Below, in pieces: positions 42,675 through 54,892 of a stretch of DNA of 64,000 bases. A program made the translations under genes and the position numbers. The stretch spans positions 161,029,850 to 161,093,849 of the forward strand of contig OX465283.1 of assembly GCA_949987705.1 (NCBI GenBank), read 5' to 3'. The notes beneath the pieces were generated by a model, which was not told the origin of the DNA, ran no database searches, and saw only the letters and a list, made by a program, of their open reading frames with translations. Within the stretch, counting starts at the first letter, position 1; each line of letters starts with the position of its first letter. This DNA comes from Thereva unica. Taxonomy: Eukaryota; Arthropoda; Insecta; Diptera; Therevidae.

Positions 42675-45004
42675 GAATAACGAATGTGAAGAAGCATCCT
42701 TTAACTTCTCACAAACTGAGAACACAGTCAAGCGAAGTAAATCAAACGATATCTTAAAAAAAGAGCCAAATGTATCCGGAAATAATGAAATGGGTAAAAC
42801 GACTATGACTAGATTAAATTCGCTACGGCTATGGGGTCGTCAAAGACTAAAAATGATGAATCGTGCTGCCGATGATAAGAAGGACAAAAAGACTGTATTA
42901 GATATTGATGATATGAACAATTTGTACGAAACTGTTATAAGTAAGAATAAGAAAAAGTTTTTCGAAAAGGAGAAGAAAACCTCACATGTACGTAATCCGT
43001 CCGGTTCGTCATCTGATAAAATTTCAATGTCGACAACTACAAAATTGAAGAAGAAAGAGACGGCTTCGATTAATCCAGTTAAATTAAGGGAGTTTTCATC
43101 ATTGAGACGTCAACGACGTGATATGACTCGTAAGGAAGAGCCACATTCGTCGAGCGGAAATTGGAGTGCAAGTTCGGAGTCGGGTAGAGCGTCAATCGGG
43201 AGTGAAATAACTATACAGCCGAAATCAAGCGCTTCGAGTTGTTCACTTAATCAAAGTAATGCACATCCTAGTAGTGGACCACCAAGTTCGGTGATAAGCA
43301 GGAGAAGATTTTTGAATACGTCTGCGTCGAGTAGTGTTACAAGCGAGGATACAGCAACACCTGAACTTCAGTTGACTGATGTATGTTATGATGATGAAAC
43401 AAGTTCGGCGTATTCTTGTGACACTGAAGGTTACTATACATCTTTTCATGTTGATTCGGGTCTTAAAACTTTAAAAGAAGAAGATCCTATCACGCCACTT
43501 CAGTCTACTTCAGCATTGTCGATTACAAATTTCTTTGTCAGCTCGTCGAATCAGACTATTGTAAATGCCGAGAATGAGTATGACCTGTTTGGATGTGGAT
43601 CAACTTCTACAACTACAAGCTCAGCAGGTACTGTATGTACTACGTTAATGGCAATGGAACATGAAAATAACGCCAAGACTATACCTGATGCTCCAGAGCG
43701 TAAGAGTTCTTTGAAAATTTTGAATCGTAATAGCTGTAACGGAAGTAGTAGTACGCTGGAAAGAAGTTATTCTAGTAGTACAGTAGAAAGTGGTCTGGAA
43801 AATAGTGGAACAATCAAACGAAATGGTCGTTTTGTTCAGAAAGAAGTATCTGCTGTTGTACATGAAGCTGAAAATAATGTAGTAGAAAGCTTAGACTCTC
43901 CAGATAGTGGTAATAATACAAGCTCTTCGCCATTGGGGACAAATACAAACGAAAGTCCGTCACATGAGTATCCCAGTAACTCGGAGCTAGAGTATTCTGA
44001 ATCATCTGATTTGGAAGGTTTTGATCGGTTGGAGAGGCTAAAACAGAAGACTGAAATTAATTCAAGCAGAATACCGTCAATGTGTGTTATAACACCGGCA
44101 ACAAGCGACGATGAGAACTCAAAAGAGTGCAACATTATCCGACCTATGCTTCCATTACCTCTTATTAATAATATACAAATTAAGTCTTATCTAACAAATC
44201 CGAATAAAAATGAAGAGGCTAAAAGGGATGTTAATTTGAACATTAAAAAAAGCTCGTTGCATCCTTTGAATAATATGCTTGGGAAACTCAAGGGAGTTTT
44301 TCCTCACATAAAGAAAACATCGTATAAAGACGATGCAGATATTGACAAAGATATAATGTATGATACTGCTGGAGAATACGTGACAATTGCTGATGTTACA
44401 AACAATAATAATGCTTCTAAATTGAATAAAGGTGTCTATTACACAAATGACATTGCCCAACGTAATCTAGCAGTTGTTCTATCTGGGAAACTGGATCACA
44501 AGACAGAATATGTCTCCCTCAATGAATTGCCTTGCAATCTGCGCAAGGACAGAAATATAGTATTACCCCTAGATACACGATGTAGGGGAAATGAAAATAT
44601 CGATTTTTCGAATAAAGATGAAACAGCTTCATCACATAGCCGAGATGAAAGTGAGTGTACAGTGGTAAATAGCTCTGAACAGCAGGAGCTTTGTAAGGGT
44701 GCACGAGTTAAGGTAGATACAACTGGTAAAGCGATATACAATTCCGATAGCCTAAAAAGACAAAAAAAATCACATACAACTTTCATTCCGGGGCCGCATG
44801 TAAAAGAATATGATTCTTTAACGAATTTAGAAAGTTATTGGCCTACATTTTGTAAATCCCGTGGGGATATTGTGAATATTAATAATATTGAAAGTGATAC
44901 TGCTGGGGAAAGAAGGACAAATACAAATGACATTCCTCAAACGAAAACTGATGAATTGATGAAGGCAGAAATGTATCCAACGGACGCCGCAAAAACTCAA
45001 CAAG
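42675..45004 (+). CDS. gukh: gukh exon 5, large disordered exon
   Basis: 2330 nt, phase 2 in (GG|G gives Gly), phase 1 out at CAA-G|GTAAGC. It begins NNECEEASFNFSQTENTVKR; the ATG at 42790 is internal, not a start. Landmarks: MTRLNSLRLWGRQRLKMMNR; SAYSCDTEGYYTSFHVDSGL, the diagnostic NHS-family DxxGYYTSxHxDxGL block (about 43408); GEYVTIADV and TEYVSLNELP (about 44374 and 44502), two YVxL/I repeats; and IYNSDSLKRQKKSHTTFIPG then PHVKE (about 44737). The rest is Ser/Asn/Thr-rich and predicted disordered. A scaffold for Dlg/Scribble or actin regulators. Confidence 0.93.
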
Positions 45005-45123
45005 GTAAGCATCTTATCGGTAATTTGTTTCTGTTTTTTTTGTTGTTGTTGTATAATCTCATTTACACACGATTTTTTTTTGTAATTAGTCCCAAAAAGT
45101 CAAAAGTATCTTATATATTCCAG

Positions 45124-45665
45124 CAACAAATTTATCGATCCAACATGACCCCAATTCCGTAGAAAAACTTGATACAATTGCTTTACGGCGTAACAATAGC
45201 TATCGTATAGCGAATTCGTTTTTGGATAGCAAATTTGTAAAGCTTCGAGATCCAGATGTAGATAATAATAAAATCTTGGACAATAAATCAATTTCCCAAT
45301 GTTATAGTAATGGAACAATAGAAACAGGCACAACTGAAAATCTTTCAATCAATGACTTATCATCTAATAACTTTGGTAAATCATTTGAACGATTGATAAA
45401 TGAAATATCTCTATCAACAACGTCTATAGATTCATGTTACTTAAAAAATAAATCTCTTGAAAATTTCGATGTCTCAAACTCTCCAAATACGTTAGAAGAT
45501 GCTAGCACACTTCTAACTGATTTTCAAGATATAAATCAAATTAATAATAAAAACAATATTTACTTAATGCAACGTAACAAAATTATTGTTCCCGCCGATC
45601 GTAATGAATTTCGTGCTCGTGTTTTATCCTTTAGTTCAACCGAACACAGTACTGATATTTGGTAA
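45124..45665 (+). CDS. gukh: gukh alternative last exon A
   Basis: Acceptor ATATTCCAG, phase 1 in: Q-Q-A-T-N-L-S-I. Open for 180 codons to TAA 45663-45665, with RNNSYRIANSFLDSKFVKLR and FGKSFERLINEISLSTTSID, ending RVLSFSSTEHSTDIW. AATAAA at 45945-45950 supports a 3' end. A weak donor overlaps the stop (TG|GTAAAA), but joining it to 52955 would create an immediate TGA, so this exon is read as terminal. Reading straight through the 119-nt intron from exon 5 hits a stop at 45162. Confidence 0.65.
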
Positions 45666-45944
45666 AATTTTTAATAAGACATGTTTGCTAATTAAAATTT
45701 TTACTTTTTGCTTGCTTTTGTAAATAACACACACATAAACACATCATATATGTAAATACACTTTTTTTTTTTGATTGTACACAATAACAGCTTTTTAAGT
45801 TTTTGTTTTTTTTGTTTTGAAAATAATATCACTTTTTTTTTGTACGCTAAAACTCTATTTATCACTATAAAAAGATAAGCAAACATACATACATATAATC
45901 TAACCTATATTATCATTATTTGACTAAGTGCATTTAATTCATAA

Positions 45945-45950
45945 AATAAA
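45945..45950 (+). terminator. Polyadenylation signal for gukh last exon A
   Basis: AATAAA 280 nt after the stop of exon A; the intervening 3' UTR-like DNA is T- and A-rich. Confidence 0.45.
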
Positions 45951-46217
45951 ATTATATTTATACAACCATACACATTCATTATAAGCATCATTTATATATA
46001 TTCATCTAATTTGACAATATTTTATTAAATAAGAAACACATAATTTAATCCTTTCAGTCAATAATTTTGTTAATAGTTAAACATTTTTATTTGTCAAATA
46101 AGTTATTCTCACCTTCATCACTGTGTTCATTTCACTATAATGTAAACGCGGAATTAAGACTCGAAAAGAGTAGCATCAGAATTCTCTCTTAGATCATAAT
46201 ATTAAACGAAAGACCGC
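45951..46217. other. gukh downstream intron, no feature seen
   Basis: AT-rich; nothing recognised. Confidence 0.35.
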
Positions 46218-46252
46218 AGGTTTTTTATGTGAAAGACTAGAGGCTCAGGTTA
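46218..46252 (-). mobile_element. Isolated SINE/LINE-type 3' tail
   Basis: On the minus strand, GAGCCTCTAGTCTTTCACAT followed by AAAAAA, almost identical to the tail of SINE copy 2 (38752-38783). The sequence 5' of it is not the SINE body, so it marks another element that ends the same way. Confidence 0.5.
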
Positions 46253-46639
46253 TCCGTAAATCATAAATGGTAGCTCTCACTCCACGTGCCCTCAGGTAAT
46301 ATATAATATGTTTGCCGACAGGTTCAGGGATATCTTCTGCCCCAGGTTTGAAACATCGCACTCTGATCTTACTAGTAGCGAAAACTTTGTTTTAATTGAC
46401 AGTCTGTTTCTTTCCATTGACGGCATAAGAACCGGTTTAGATAATCTGGACCTCCTGTTTTTTTGCGGTCCTGCTCCGATTAACTTCTACTGCCTCTTCA
46501 CGCTATCTTCAATAGATCTCTCTCTCTAAAGTACCTAACACTACGATGTGGAAGAAATCTCTTCTGGCGTCAATCCATAAATCAAGTGATAAACATTTGG
46601 TGGACAACTAAAGGGGCATCGCCATCCTCTCGCAACACC

Positions 46640-46745
46640 TTTTTTTTATGTGATAGTCTAAGCTTAGGTGTCATCCTTTGTACTACTAGTCCGTCATGTC
46701 GTACACGTCATGGTGCAATGCCTAGTAGTAAGCTTAGCTCGAAGG
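46640..46745 (-). mobile_element. LINE 3' UTR with tail
   Basis: Minus strand: GAGCTAAGCTTACTACTAGG ... GTGTACGACATGACGGACTA ... CAAAGGATGACACCTAAGCT, then TAGACTATCACATAAAAAAA. Matches 16740-16812. Confidence 0.55.
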
Positions 46746-46949
46746 ATAGAGAGAAAGATAGGATAGATTAGGGGGAGTCGGGTGGGTGGTGGAGGAGATG
46801 GTGGTGAACCTTGCGCTTGAACTCTTGGGTGTTGTATGAGTTCGGGAAAATTGACTGAAGTAAGTTGTTCCACAGTCGCGTTGTTCTTGTTATAAACGAA
46901 TTTCTAAATCGGAGTGTGCGCGAAGATAAGGGCTGTAGACTATAAGGGT

Positions 46950-47699
46950 GAGCCGAGCGGGCAAGTCTAGCCTAAGCTCTTTCAAAAAATTGATCTATGA
47001 CAAGATTGTCTCTCTAATAGATCCAAAACTCAATGAACAGCAACATGAATTCAGAAAGGGCCGTTCGACTATTTCTACAGTCTTATTCTCGTTGTCGAGT
47101 GACGTGACAGATGTGTCAACTCGTCATTAAATTTGTATTTTCATTGTCAATCTAACAAATTTCTGGAGAGCACATCGACAAAATTCGTGTTTAATTGTCG
47201 CAAGGTGGCGTGTGAAGTCACATTGTCCTCGATACGTGTGAAGGTATCGACAGTTTCCCTCGTAGTTGCGTCACTCGCCAACCAGACTACCACCTCTAAC
47301 CTCACGATCTTAATTTCTGATCTACTTTATGGTATGGAGAACGGTCATCAAATTGACCTTAATCCAAAACCTCTTAAAATGCGCTATTTCTAGGCCTATC
47401 CTACATTGGATTAAATCATACCTCAACGGTAGAATACAATTCTGACAATCGTCAGATTTCAAGGGCTTCTTCTATCGAGGGACATCGAGGTAACATCCGA
47501 CGTCTCTCAGGGTAGTCATTTAGAAGGCCGCTTTTGTTTAACATATTTATTTCCGATTTGTCGGAAACTCTGATAAATATTCCACATATCTTCTACGTGG
47601 ACGACTTGAAAATATATTGCGCCATGAGGACCCATACAGATGTTTCTTTTCTGCAGTCGAAGCTTTGTGAATTAAAAGACTGGTGTCCCCCAATAAAAT
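46950..47699 (+). mobile_element. Jockey-like LINE RT relic
   Basis: Frames: LIDPKLNEQQHEFRKGRSTI (RT entry), PILHWIKSYLNGRIQF, then LFNIFISDLSETLINIPHIF and YVDDLKIYCAMRT with a YVDD active site. Stops separate the blocks. Ended by a reversed RTE tail at 47700. Confidence 0.7.
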
Positions 47700-47890
47700 G
47701 CAACTTCTTCTTCTTTTTCTTAAACGTCTCTACAACCGGGATCCTGTCCTGGCCTCTCGCAACTGTTCTCTCCACCGGTCCCGATTCTGAGCCGATGCTA
47801 TCCTTAAGTTCTGAGCGTCCTAGTCTACGACATCCTTCCAGCGGAGGTTGGGCGTCCCCATAGGCCTTACCGCAACTTAACACCAATAAA
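47700..47890 (-). mobile_element. RTE-like LINE 3' end
   Basis: Minus frame: AYGDAQPPLEGCRRLGRSEL, then SGPVERTVARGQDRIPVVET. This is the C-terminal DRxRWRxxVxxxxD region of RTE elements, finishing in a GAA/AAG-rich tail. Confidence 0.55.
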
Positions 47891-47934
47891 TGCCATGCAA
47901 TTACCCTATCTCTTCAGCGGCATGATTATTATTT

Positions 47935-48150
47935 TAACAATAGGGCAGGAACGTGCCCTAATCCTTCACGCATCAGATAACGCCATATTGGTAGCAGTAC
48001 ATCAAGTCGGGTTTAATGTTCAAATGTTTAGGTTTTTTTTCTAGGACGCTCATAACCACTGAAAAGAATTACAGCATGTACGACAGAGAACTTCTGGGGA
48101 TGAATCATGGAGTGAAACATTTCAGATATTTTTTGGAAGGTTGAGAATTT
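47935..48150 (+). mobile_element. Ty3/gypsy-type LTR retrotransposon RNase H fragment
   Basis: ERALILHASDNAILVAVHQV then, after a frame change, TLITTEKNYSMYDRELLGMN and HGVKHFRYFLEG. This is the RNase H entry of Ty3/gypsy pol (LHTDAS...EKNYSxxExELLAxxxAVKHFRxYLxG). The only LTR-class trace in the window; no LTRs found. Confidence 0.7.
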
Positions 48151-48367
48151 AGTAGATTTACGGCCTTTGCATGAAACTAGTGCCAAAGAGGGCGTTACAG
48201 AGCAGGCAGACGAAGAGCGGAAGAGAAATCACCATTCCAACGCTAGAGGGAGAGTATGTCGCCATAGCCAGCTTTAGTGTAAATCGAGCTTAAAAGACAA
48301 AGTAACTTAATGTTATGACCATTCGGAGGAGGAGGTCAATAGATCAGTCAGTTAAATCACTGGCGCT

Positions 48368-48440
48368 GATAGTCTAAGCTTAGGTGTCACCCTTTGTACT
48401 ACCGGTCCGTCATGGTGCAATGACTAGTATTAAGTTTAGT
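48368..48440 (-). mobile_element. LINE 3' UTR fragment
   Basis: GATAGTCTAAGCTTAGGTGT, CACCCTTTGTACTACCGGTC and CGTCATGG, the same reversed block as at 46640-46745. Confidence 0.5.
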
Positions 48441-49330
48441 TCGAATGATAGAGAGAAAAAAATACTTAAAGTGGAATAACTTCTACTTCTAGACCTAATT
48501 ATCGCAAAGAAACATACTTAGGCTAATCTTTAGTGATTCCATTTAGAAGATATGTAGATTCAAAGCATGAACAAACTTGGATGTAAAGCCATTGCATGCG
48601 CCGATTACTGCTGTATCACAGTCTACGATGGTTTTATATTCAAGTTTAAATCTTTATCAATGCTTTGAATATGCCCCAATTTAAATTGCAATCAAAACAA
48701 TAACTTTTTCACTTTTTCTTTCACATTTTACTGCACTGATATTTTTAATAATTATTTAATAATATAATATGTTTATGCACAATTGTAATTTTTTTAATCA
48801 CTTTAATAGCAAGAAAATTGTCACCTTAACAACTAACACGCTTTATCACTGATTTTTTTTTAGCTTTTTCAAAAAAAAGCTTATACAGAGGCTCTGTCCG
48901 TCTGTGACCTTCTTTCATCTCTGAAAATACTGTCGCTACAGACTTGGGCCATATATCAAATTGTAGCTCTTGATCAAGAGGCCTAAAACTGAGAATGGTC
49001 TGGAATTTTCAAACGGAAGTATATTTAACGACAAAAAAAAGATTTCTAAGCTAAGGCTAAGGCCAATGGTGAAATATAATTTTTTTTATTTCGTTGGAAC
49101 ATGTTTTGAATCTATCACTAAATTATATTATTTAATAATGATACCCAGGAGAACATAAACATTTATTTAATTAAAAGTGAAAAAGTATAATTTTCTTGAT
49201 TTTTTATGCTCATCCAGTCTGAATTGTTATTCAACAGAAAGAATACCATGAAAAAGCGTAATTAGTGGCTAGTCTCTAGGCACAAAATCCGACTAGTTTT
49301 ATATAATCTTAAACGGCTCCTGAATTTGTT
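48441..49330. other. gukh downstream intron, no feature seen
   Basis: AT-rich; no credible ORF or repeat boundary. Confidence 0.35.
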
Positions 49331-49335
49331 TTCCC

Positions 49336-49670
49336 ATGTTAGACTGTTCTTATGGTATGCTTTGGATGAAGATCAGTATTGAGTTTTTTCCACACTTTCC
49401 CTCTTCAATCGTTATTTTTGTTTACAGGTCTGTCTACCAGTTCCCATGTGTTATTTATAATAAAGAATTGAATTCTGTTCACTCAACTGTGGATCGACCT
49501 CCCACAATCAGTATTCCTGAAATCATATAACATCCAAGAGTTCAAGCGCAAAGTTCATCGACATCTACGTATACCCAAGCCAGACTCCGTCTCTGTCTTA
49601 GCCTCTCTGTACCTCTCGTGGTTTCTCTCGTGCTAAGCTTACTACAAGACATTTGACCATGACAAAGGGT
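49336..49670 (+). mobile_element. Jockey-like LINE ORF2 C-terminus and 3' motif
   Basis: Reads NIQEFKRKVHRHLRIPKPDS then VSVLASLYLSWFLSC at about 49530-49635, the C-terminal FKxxVHxHL tail of Jockey-like ORF2, closing with GCTAAGCTTACTACAAGACA and TTTGACCATGAC. Confidence 0.55.
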
Positions 49671-50567
49671 AACACCATTCTACTCTTGGCAAAGCGATTC
49701 ATTTATGTAGCGCTAGTGCGTTATTGTGTGGTTTTTATTGCATTTATACGCTTCCGAGTTAGACATCGGACTCATGTCTATAGAATTGACACGGTTAGTT
49801 GCAGAGTTAAAGTTTTCATTACGGAAGCACTAGCCCCAACCTGCCAATAGCAAACAACGAATACTTACTCCTGCTCCTTTAATCCCTCACGGGGAATAGG
49901 GCGAAAACAGTTGCCCTCCAGCGGACCCTGTTTTGCGCGACAGCTCTAAGCTACTTGCTTTCTAACTATTCCAGCATCGTAGTACACGATTTTACCATTT
50001 CCCATAACTCCAGTAGCTGTACATGAGGTCCAGTAGTACATGAGGTCAATCACTTGTAGCTCAAACTATTGTAAACCTCGTATCCTTGGGAAGATTGTTT
50101 ATGATTTGTAGTTATTACCTCAAATTTATGTTTAAATATTTTTAACAAAATACAATTGCCATAAGTTTCCAATGCTAAAGATATACTGTGTAGCTTATAC
50201 AAAAATTCAAATTAGTAGTTCCACCAAAGGTAGTTTCCCAAATAAGTGTCGAATAATTTTTGTTTGTTTTATACATAGTTTGTCCCTCGTATTATAATAA
50301 ATGATGCTTATAGTGAAATTAATTAATCGGTATTATTTAGTTAGATTTAATAATTTTTTTTAATAACATTAAGGAAACTATTGCAATGTACTTTGTACGT
50401 AAATAAATTATGAATAAGTTATAAAAGTGTTTTGATTATAAATCCTGTTCTGTTTACAGATTGCATGTTTGTTATGTTCTTTTTAACAGTTGCATTTTGT
50501 ATATGTATTTGTATATTGCATGAAGTAAATCTATAATTTTATTTTAAGAAAAAGACCGATATTATGC
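49671..50567. other. gukh downstream intron, no feature seen
   Basis: AT-rich. CCAGTAGTACATGAGGTC is repeated twice at about 50012-50046; otherwise unremarkable. Confidence 0.35.
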
Positions 50568-50640
50568 AGTGCATAACGACATGACGAACTGGTAGTACAA
50601 AGGGTGATTTCTTCTAAGCTTAATTTTTTCTCATAAAAAA
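50568..50640 (+). mobile_element. LINE 3' UTR fragment
   Basis: CATAACGACATGACGAACTG, GTAGTACAAAGGGTGATTTC and CTAAGCTTAATTTTTTCTCA TAAAAAA-type tail, plus-strand orientation. Confidence 0.5.
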
Positions 50641-51429
50641 CTGCACCATCACTAACGTTTGCGATTTTACAATTATTTTACTAACTTTTCTATTCCATTT
50701 GTTTAAATAATCCTTTTTTTTAATGGCTGGGTAGCTTTCGGGAATTCGAGAAAAGAATTAATTTTGTATTGGTTGATTATGTTCATCAAAACAAATCACA
50801 TATTTTTCACGATCGTTCAATTTCCTAATTAGTTGATTCGTCGCTGAATTAGTTAAATACGAACATTTGGTGCTGTTTAATATTCTGAAAACATTTTGTT
50901 TAACTTTACTTGTCTGTTTTATTTTTTCATAATTTTCCGCTCATTTACGCTTTTCTCATCTGCCAATGTTCATCTATCTCATCTAAAATTTATCTAGTCT
51001 AATATTAAATCTACTATCGGATGAATATTAAATGTAATGAAGTAGTTAGTGCTTTTACCTACGAATATTGCGCATTTATTTTATTGAGGAGTATTTCTGT
51101 AGTATGCTCTAATTATGCCCCACTTGAGATATGGTAGTATAATTTTTCTTAAACTCGATTCGGTCTGTATGAGAAAGATGGAAGTTGCATTTAACGATTG
51201 GCTACGATTTGTCTATAGGCCAAGACAGCATATGCATCCAGCTTATTGGGCAAACTGCAAACAAACGAGTTAAAATTTATTTTTAAGCTTATGAATAAAA
51301 TGTGTCCTCGATATTTATTTGAGAAACTACGTTTTTTTCAATGCAATTGGCCAGGCCACATTTACTGAATTTCCATGCAGAGTTTACCCTAAGTTTTTCT
51401 CAGATTAAGCGCCCATGGAAAGGGGGGAT
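50641..51429. other. gukh downstream intron, possible LINE debris
   Basis: AT-rich. Around 51110-51330 there may be LINE thumb sequence (LRYGSIIFLKLDSVCMRKME-like), too degraded to assign firmly. Confidence 0.3.
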
Positions 51430-52500
51430 GAGTAAAGTTACGTTAATTCCAAGTAAACTCAACGAAGGCCCCTACAAGTCGAGCACAGTCTGGCTTTCGC
51501 AAAGCCAATAGCTGTGAAACTGCACTTGTGAAGGTTACTGGTGACCTCCAAATAGCTCTTGCCTCCTGTAATGTTGGTTTCCTTGTTCTTCTTGATTTCA
51601 GTAAGGCATTTGATAATGTTAACCACATGTGCCTATTTAACAAAATGCTACCACATGAGGTTTACATCCTCTGCTACTTCCTTAATCCATAGTTACCGGC
51701 AGAATAGTTCCCAAAAAGTGTGGTTGCATAACTCGATTTCGAATCCCTTACCGATAACGTGCGGCGTACCACAGGGCTCCATACTAGGACCATTACTCTT
51801 CTCTATGTACATAAGTGATCTTAGCAGTGTTGTGACAAGTTGCAATCTCCACATGTATGCAGATGATGTTCAGATTTACTCGAACAGCCGCTTTAGGCGT
51901 CCTGAGAAACTATATTGCGGACATAAATTCAGATCTCAAGTACATTTATCAATGGTCTATATCCAACCGTCTACAGCTTAATGCCTCTAAATACCGATGC
52001 ATTCTAATGTATAGGAGTAAATTAGATACCGACCGTTTTCCACTTAACGTTCTTATGAAACGCGAGTCATAAACCTAGGTGTTCATATGAATTCCCAACT
52101 TATCTGCTGCCATACTTTAATTACGCCAGCTTAGTCTTTCCTTCTCTTGATGCTGCATACCGTAGTATGCTTAATGTGGCCTTCAACGAATGTGTAAGGT
52201 TTGTCTAGTCTTCGTTGATCCGATCACATCAGTCCATAAGGCTTTTCCCTTCTGGGTGATGTACAATTGATGATTATCTACTCAAGGCATTGAAATTTTT
52301 TGATAAGCTTCTGCTTTCCGACCGCCCACCTTATTTACATGAATATCTTCGAATTGGACGTAATGTATATTTACAATATCTGGCGACACTAGCTAAGTAA
52401 TAGTTAATTCATATCAATAACCCTACGAACAGGCGATCATTGCTGACGATTTATGAATTAAAGCGGATTGTTGGTAGTTTTTTTTTTGCTTCCATACTGA
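51430..52500 (+). mobile_element. Jockey-like LINE RT relic
   Basis: Shifted frames give SGFRKANSCETALVKVTGDL, VLLDFSKAFDNVNHMCLFNK, NPLPITCGVPQGSILGPLLF and HMYADDVQIYSNS (YADD intact), then RLQLNASKYRCILMYRSK and later thumb sequence with ALKFFDKLLLSDRPPYLHE. At least three frameshifts and several stops. Confidence 0.8.
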
Positions 52501-52954
52501 TTTAAACCCGCATTATGGAACTAAGCAAACTTAAGGTTGCCAGCATTTAATTATACATTAGATTTTAAAAAATATAGATAGGCGTCAATGCTTTAAATGC
52601 ATTAATGCTCTAAACCTTTTTTTACTGAGGGTTCTATTCTCTGGTTTCGAGTGTATTAATGATATAGAACAAGCGCATATGGAAAGTTTATTAGAATTTT
52701 TGCGAACGGGAATGGAATGGAAGTAGAATGATATTATTTTGGACTATCGGTATTAGGGCCTAATGGTTGGCGGTTTGAGTTGCTTTTGGCATATTAGTAT
52801 CAATTTATAATATCCAATTTACTTATTTGTAAAAAAAATATCGCTAAGGGTAAGTTTATTTTACAACACTAATTAAAAATGTACGTTTTAGAAAAAATAT
52901 ATATTAAAGATATAATTCATTCATTTAACACGTATATTAAATTATATTTTTCAG
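52501..52954. other. gukh intron end, no feature seen
   Basis: AT-rich intron ending in TATTTTTCAG. The in-frame ATG at 52879 lies in this intron and is not taken as a start, although an internal promoter with this ATG cannot be excluded. Confidence 0.4.
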
Positions 52955-54027
52955 ATTCTCCACTTTTGCTTGACCAGGAATATAAATTATCAAAAAGGGA
53001 TAAGAGTAATATGGAAATTAGCCAGGATGATAATAACCAATTTGATAGGAACAAACACATATATTGGACTCTGCAAAGTAAACGTTCGCCACGCGTGAAG
53101 CTTAATTCAGTGAGCGATGATACAAATGTCCTACTAAGGAGTAAAATAAATTATTTTGCATCTGGGTCTACAGAGATTCTAGGAACACCACCACCACCAC
53201 AACAACGTTTGGATCCGTCAAAGAAATCATCTGATCAGTTATTAAATATTTCTCCAATTCATCCACGTAATATCGACGGTTTTAAAACATCAACGCCTGA
53301 TAATAGTCGCCAATTCGATAGATTATCATCATCATCAAACATATCTTCAACAAATACAACAAATGTTGTTACATCATGTTCGGATAGGTTAGGAGTGCCA
53401 AAAACAACTCTTATGGATTTTAAGAAGTTATTGCTTGCGAAATCAAGTAAAACTAGTACATCTGGCAAATTGTCAGCGGTAGAGATGCTCAAATTAAATA
53501 AATGCGAAAATAATCAATTAAAAGCCTCAGATGCTTGCGAAATTAATATTTTAGAATTAAGTAGATCACCGAAAACATTCGCGAGTCGAAGAATGTTGAA
53601 ACAAGGCATGTTCGGATCGCCTTCGAAATCGCTACTTGCCAAACAGCGAAGTGGTTGGCGAATGAATTCTAGTAGAACAAATGTTATGTCTACATCAATA
53701 CCAGAAGTTAATGCAGAAGATGATAATCTGGGTAGCTTGAATGATTTAACCTCAACAAATATTCATGACTTAGTACCTGAAAATCCTGTTGTTGATAAAT
53801 CATTAGATTTTAGCAAGAATATATTTCTTCAATCGGAAGAGAATAATTTTATGAAGAAAGAAGTTCGCTGTGGTTTCAAGTATCGACAAATGAATAGGGA
53901 AAAGATTAAGAATAGTGAAATCGAGACACCAATAGCCGAAGAGCCTCTAAACACAGAAACTTCTGATTCGTCAAATGTTATTACAAAAAGTATTACAACA
54001 GCTTCAGCCTTGGAAACTGCCCTATAA
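52955..54027 (+). CDS. gukh: gukh alternative last exon B (conserved NHS C-terminus)
   Basis: Acceptor ATTTTTCAG, phase 1 in, so exon 5 can join directly: Q-Q-D-S-P-L-L-L. Encodes 357 codons ending TAA 54025-54027. It contains VPKTTLMDFKKLLLAKSSK, SGKLSAVEMLKLNK, SPKTFASRRMLKQGMFGSPS and AKQRSGWRMNSSR. The order TLMDFKKLLL, SAxEMLK, SPxxxxxRR is the conserved C-terminal module of NHS proteins, so this is the ancestral end of the protein. Met-Glu-Ile-Ser-Gln at about 53011 is internal. Confidence 0.9.
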
Positions 54028-54892
54028 CAAAATATAGCTTTAAAAATGTAAAATTTAAGAAGATTCTACAAAAAAACAATTGAGATGCAATGCCAGAATT
54101 ATTATAGTGCTGCTAAGTAAGCATTTTCGAAGCAATATTAAAACTGGCATAAGAAAATTTTCGATTTGTTTTAAAGCGGATTACACCATATACACATACG
54201 AGTAAACTAGCTTCTGAAGCAGTTGAAATATTATTATAAATTATTATTATTTATTGTCTTTTTTATTATTATATATAATATTTTACATTTTTACGATTCT
54301 ATTTGATTGAAGAAGTGTAGCAGCTCTTTATAATCATATTATACAATATTAAATTATCTACATATTTTACTTTTCCTGATTTCTGACTTTAGGATATTAA
54401 AGACAGTCAATGCTGAATTAGTTTCAGCTCTTGAACAAAGAATCAGCTGATTACTAAAGCTGAAAAGAATATAAACCTGTTTAAAAATGATTACATACTT
54501 ATAAATATCTTTCTTAACATTTATTTAAACGAGAATATATATTTATTTATATGCTTTTTTTCATATTATATTAGATTACATATAATAATATATATTAATT
54601 TAAAAATTATAATTTATAATTTCTTTTTTTCACACTATTATCTTATTATATATTACATCAAAAAACAGTTTTTGTTTTCAAAAATGGTTTTTCAAGTTTT
54701 GCTCATATATTATTAAAAATAATTCACACCACAAATATAATTTTGTTTAAATTAAAACTTTATTTATAAGCACCTTCAATTTCATCATGCGTCGTATTAT
54801 TTCTTTTTTCTTGGTTTTTGATTATCATATTCTTCGCTATCTATTAATCCAGTAGGATCAACCGAAAAGTATTTAAAAGTTCAAATAAATTT
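54028..54892 (+). other. gukh 3' UTR and flank
   Basis: AT-rich with TATTTA and TTATTA runs. Candidate polyA hexamers are AATATA at about 54466 and AATAAA at about 54885; the latter is just before a MITE. Confidence 0.4.

Noticed and set aside
43243..44786. Several minus-strand frames opposite gukh exon 5
   Set aside because: Antisense shadows of the disordered gukh coding exon.
42790..45162. 790-codon frame as a stand-alone gene starting at ATG 42790
   Set aside because: The reading frame is open upstream to the acceptor at 42674 and joins exon 4 in phase. Its last about 50 codons run into an intron after the GTAAGC donor at 45005.
52879..54027. 382-codon frame starting at ATG 52879 as a separate gene
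   Set aside because: The first 25 codons are AT-rich intron ending in TTTTTCAG; the remainder is the conserved C-terminal NHS exon.
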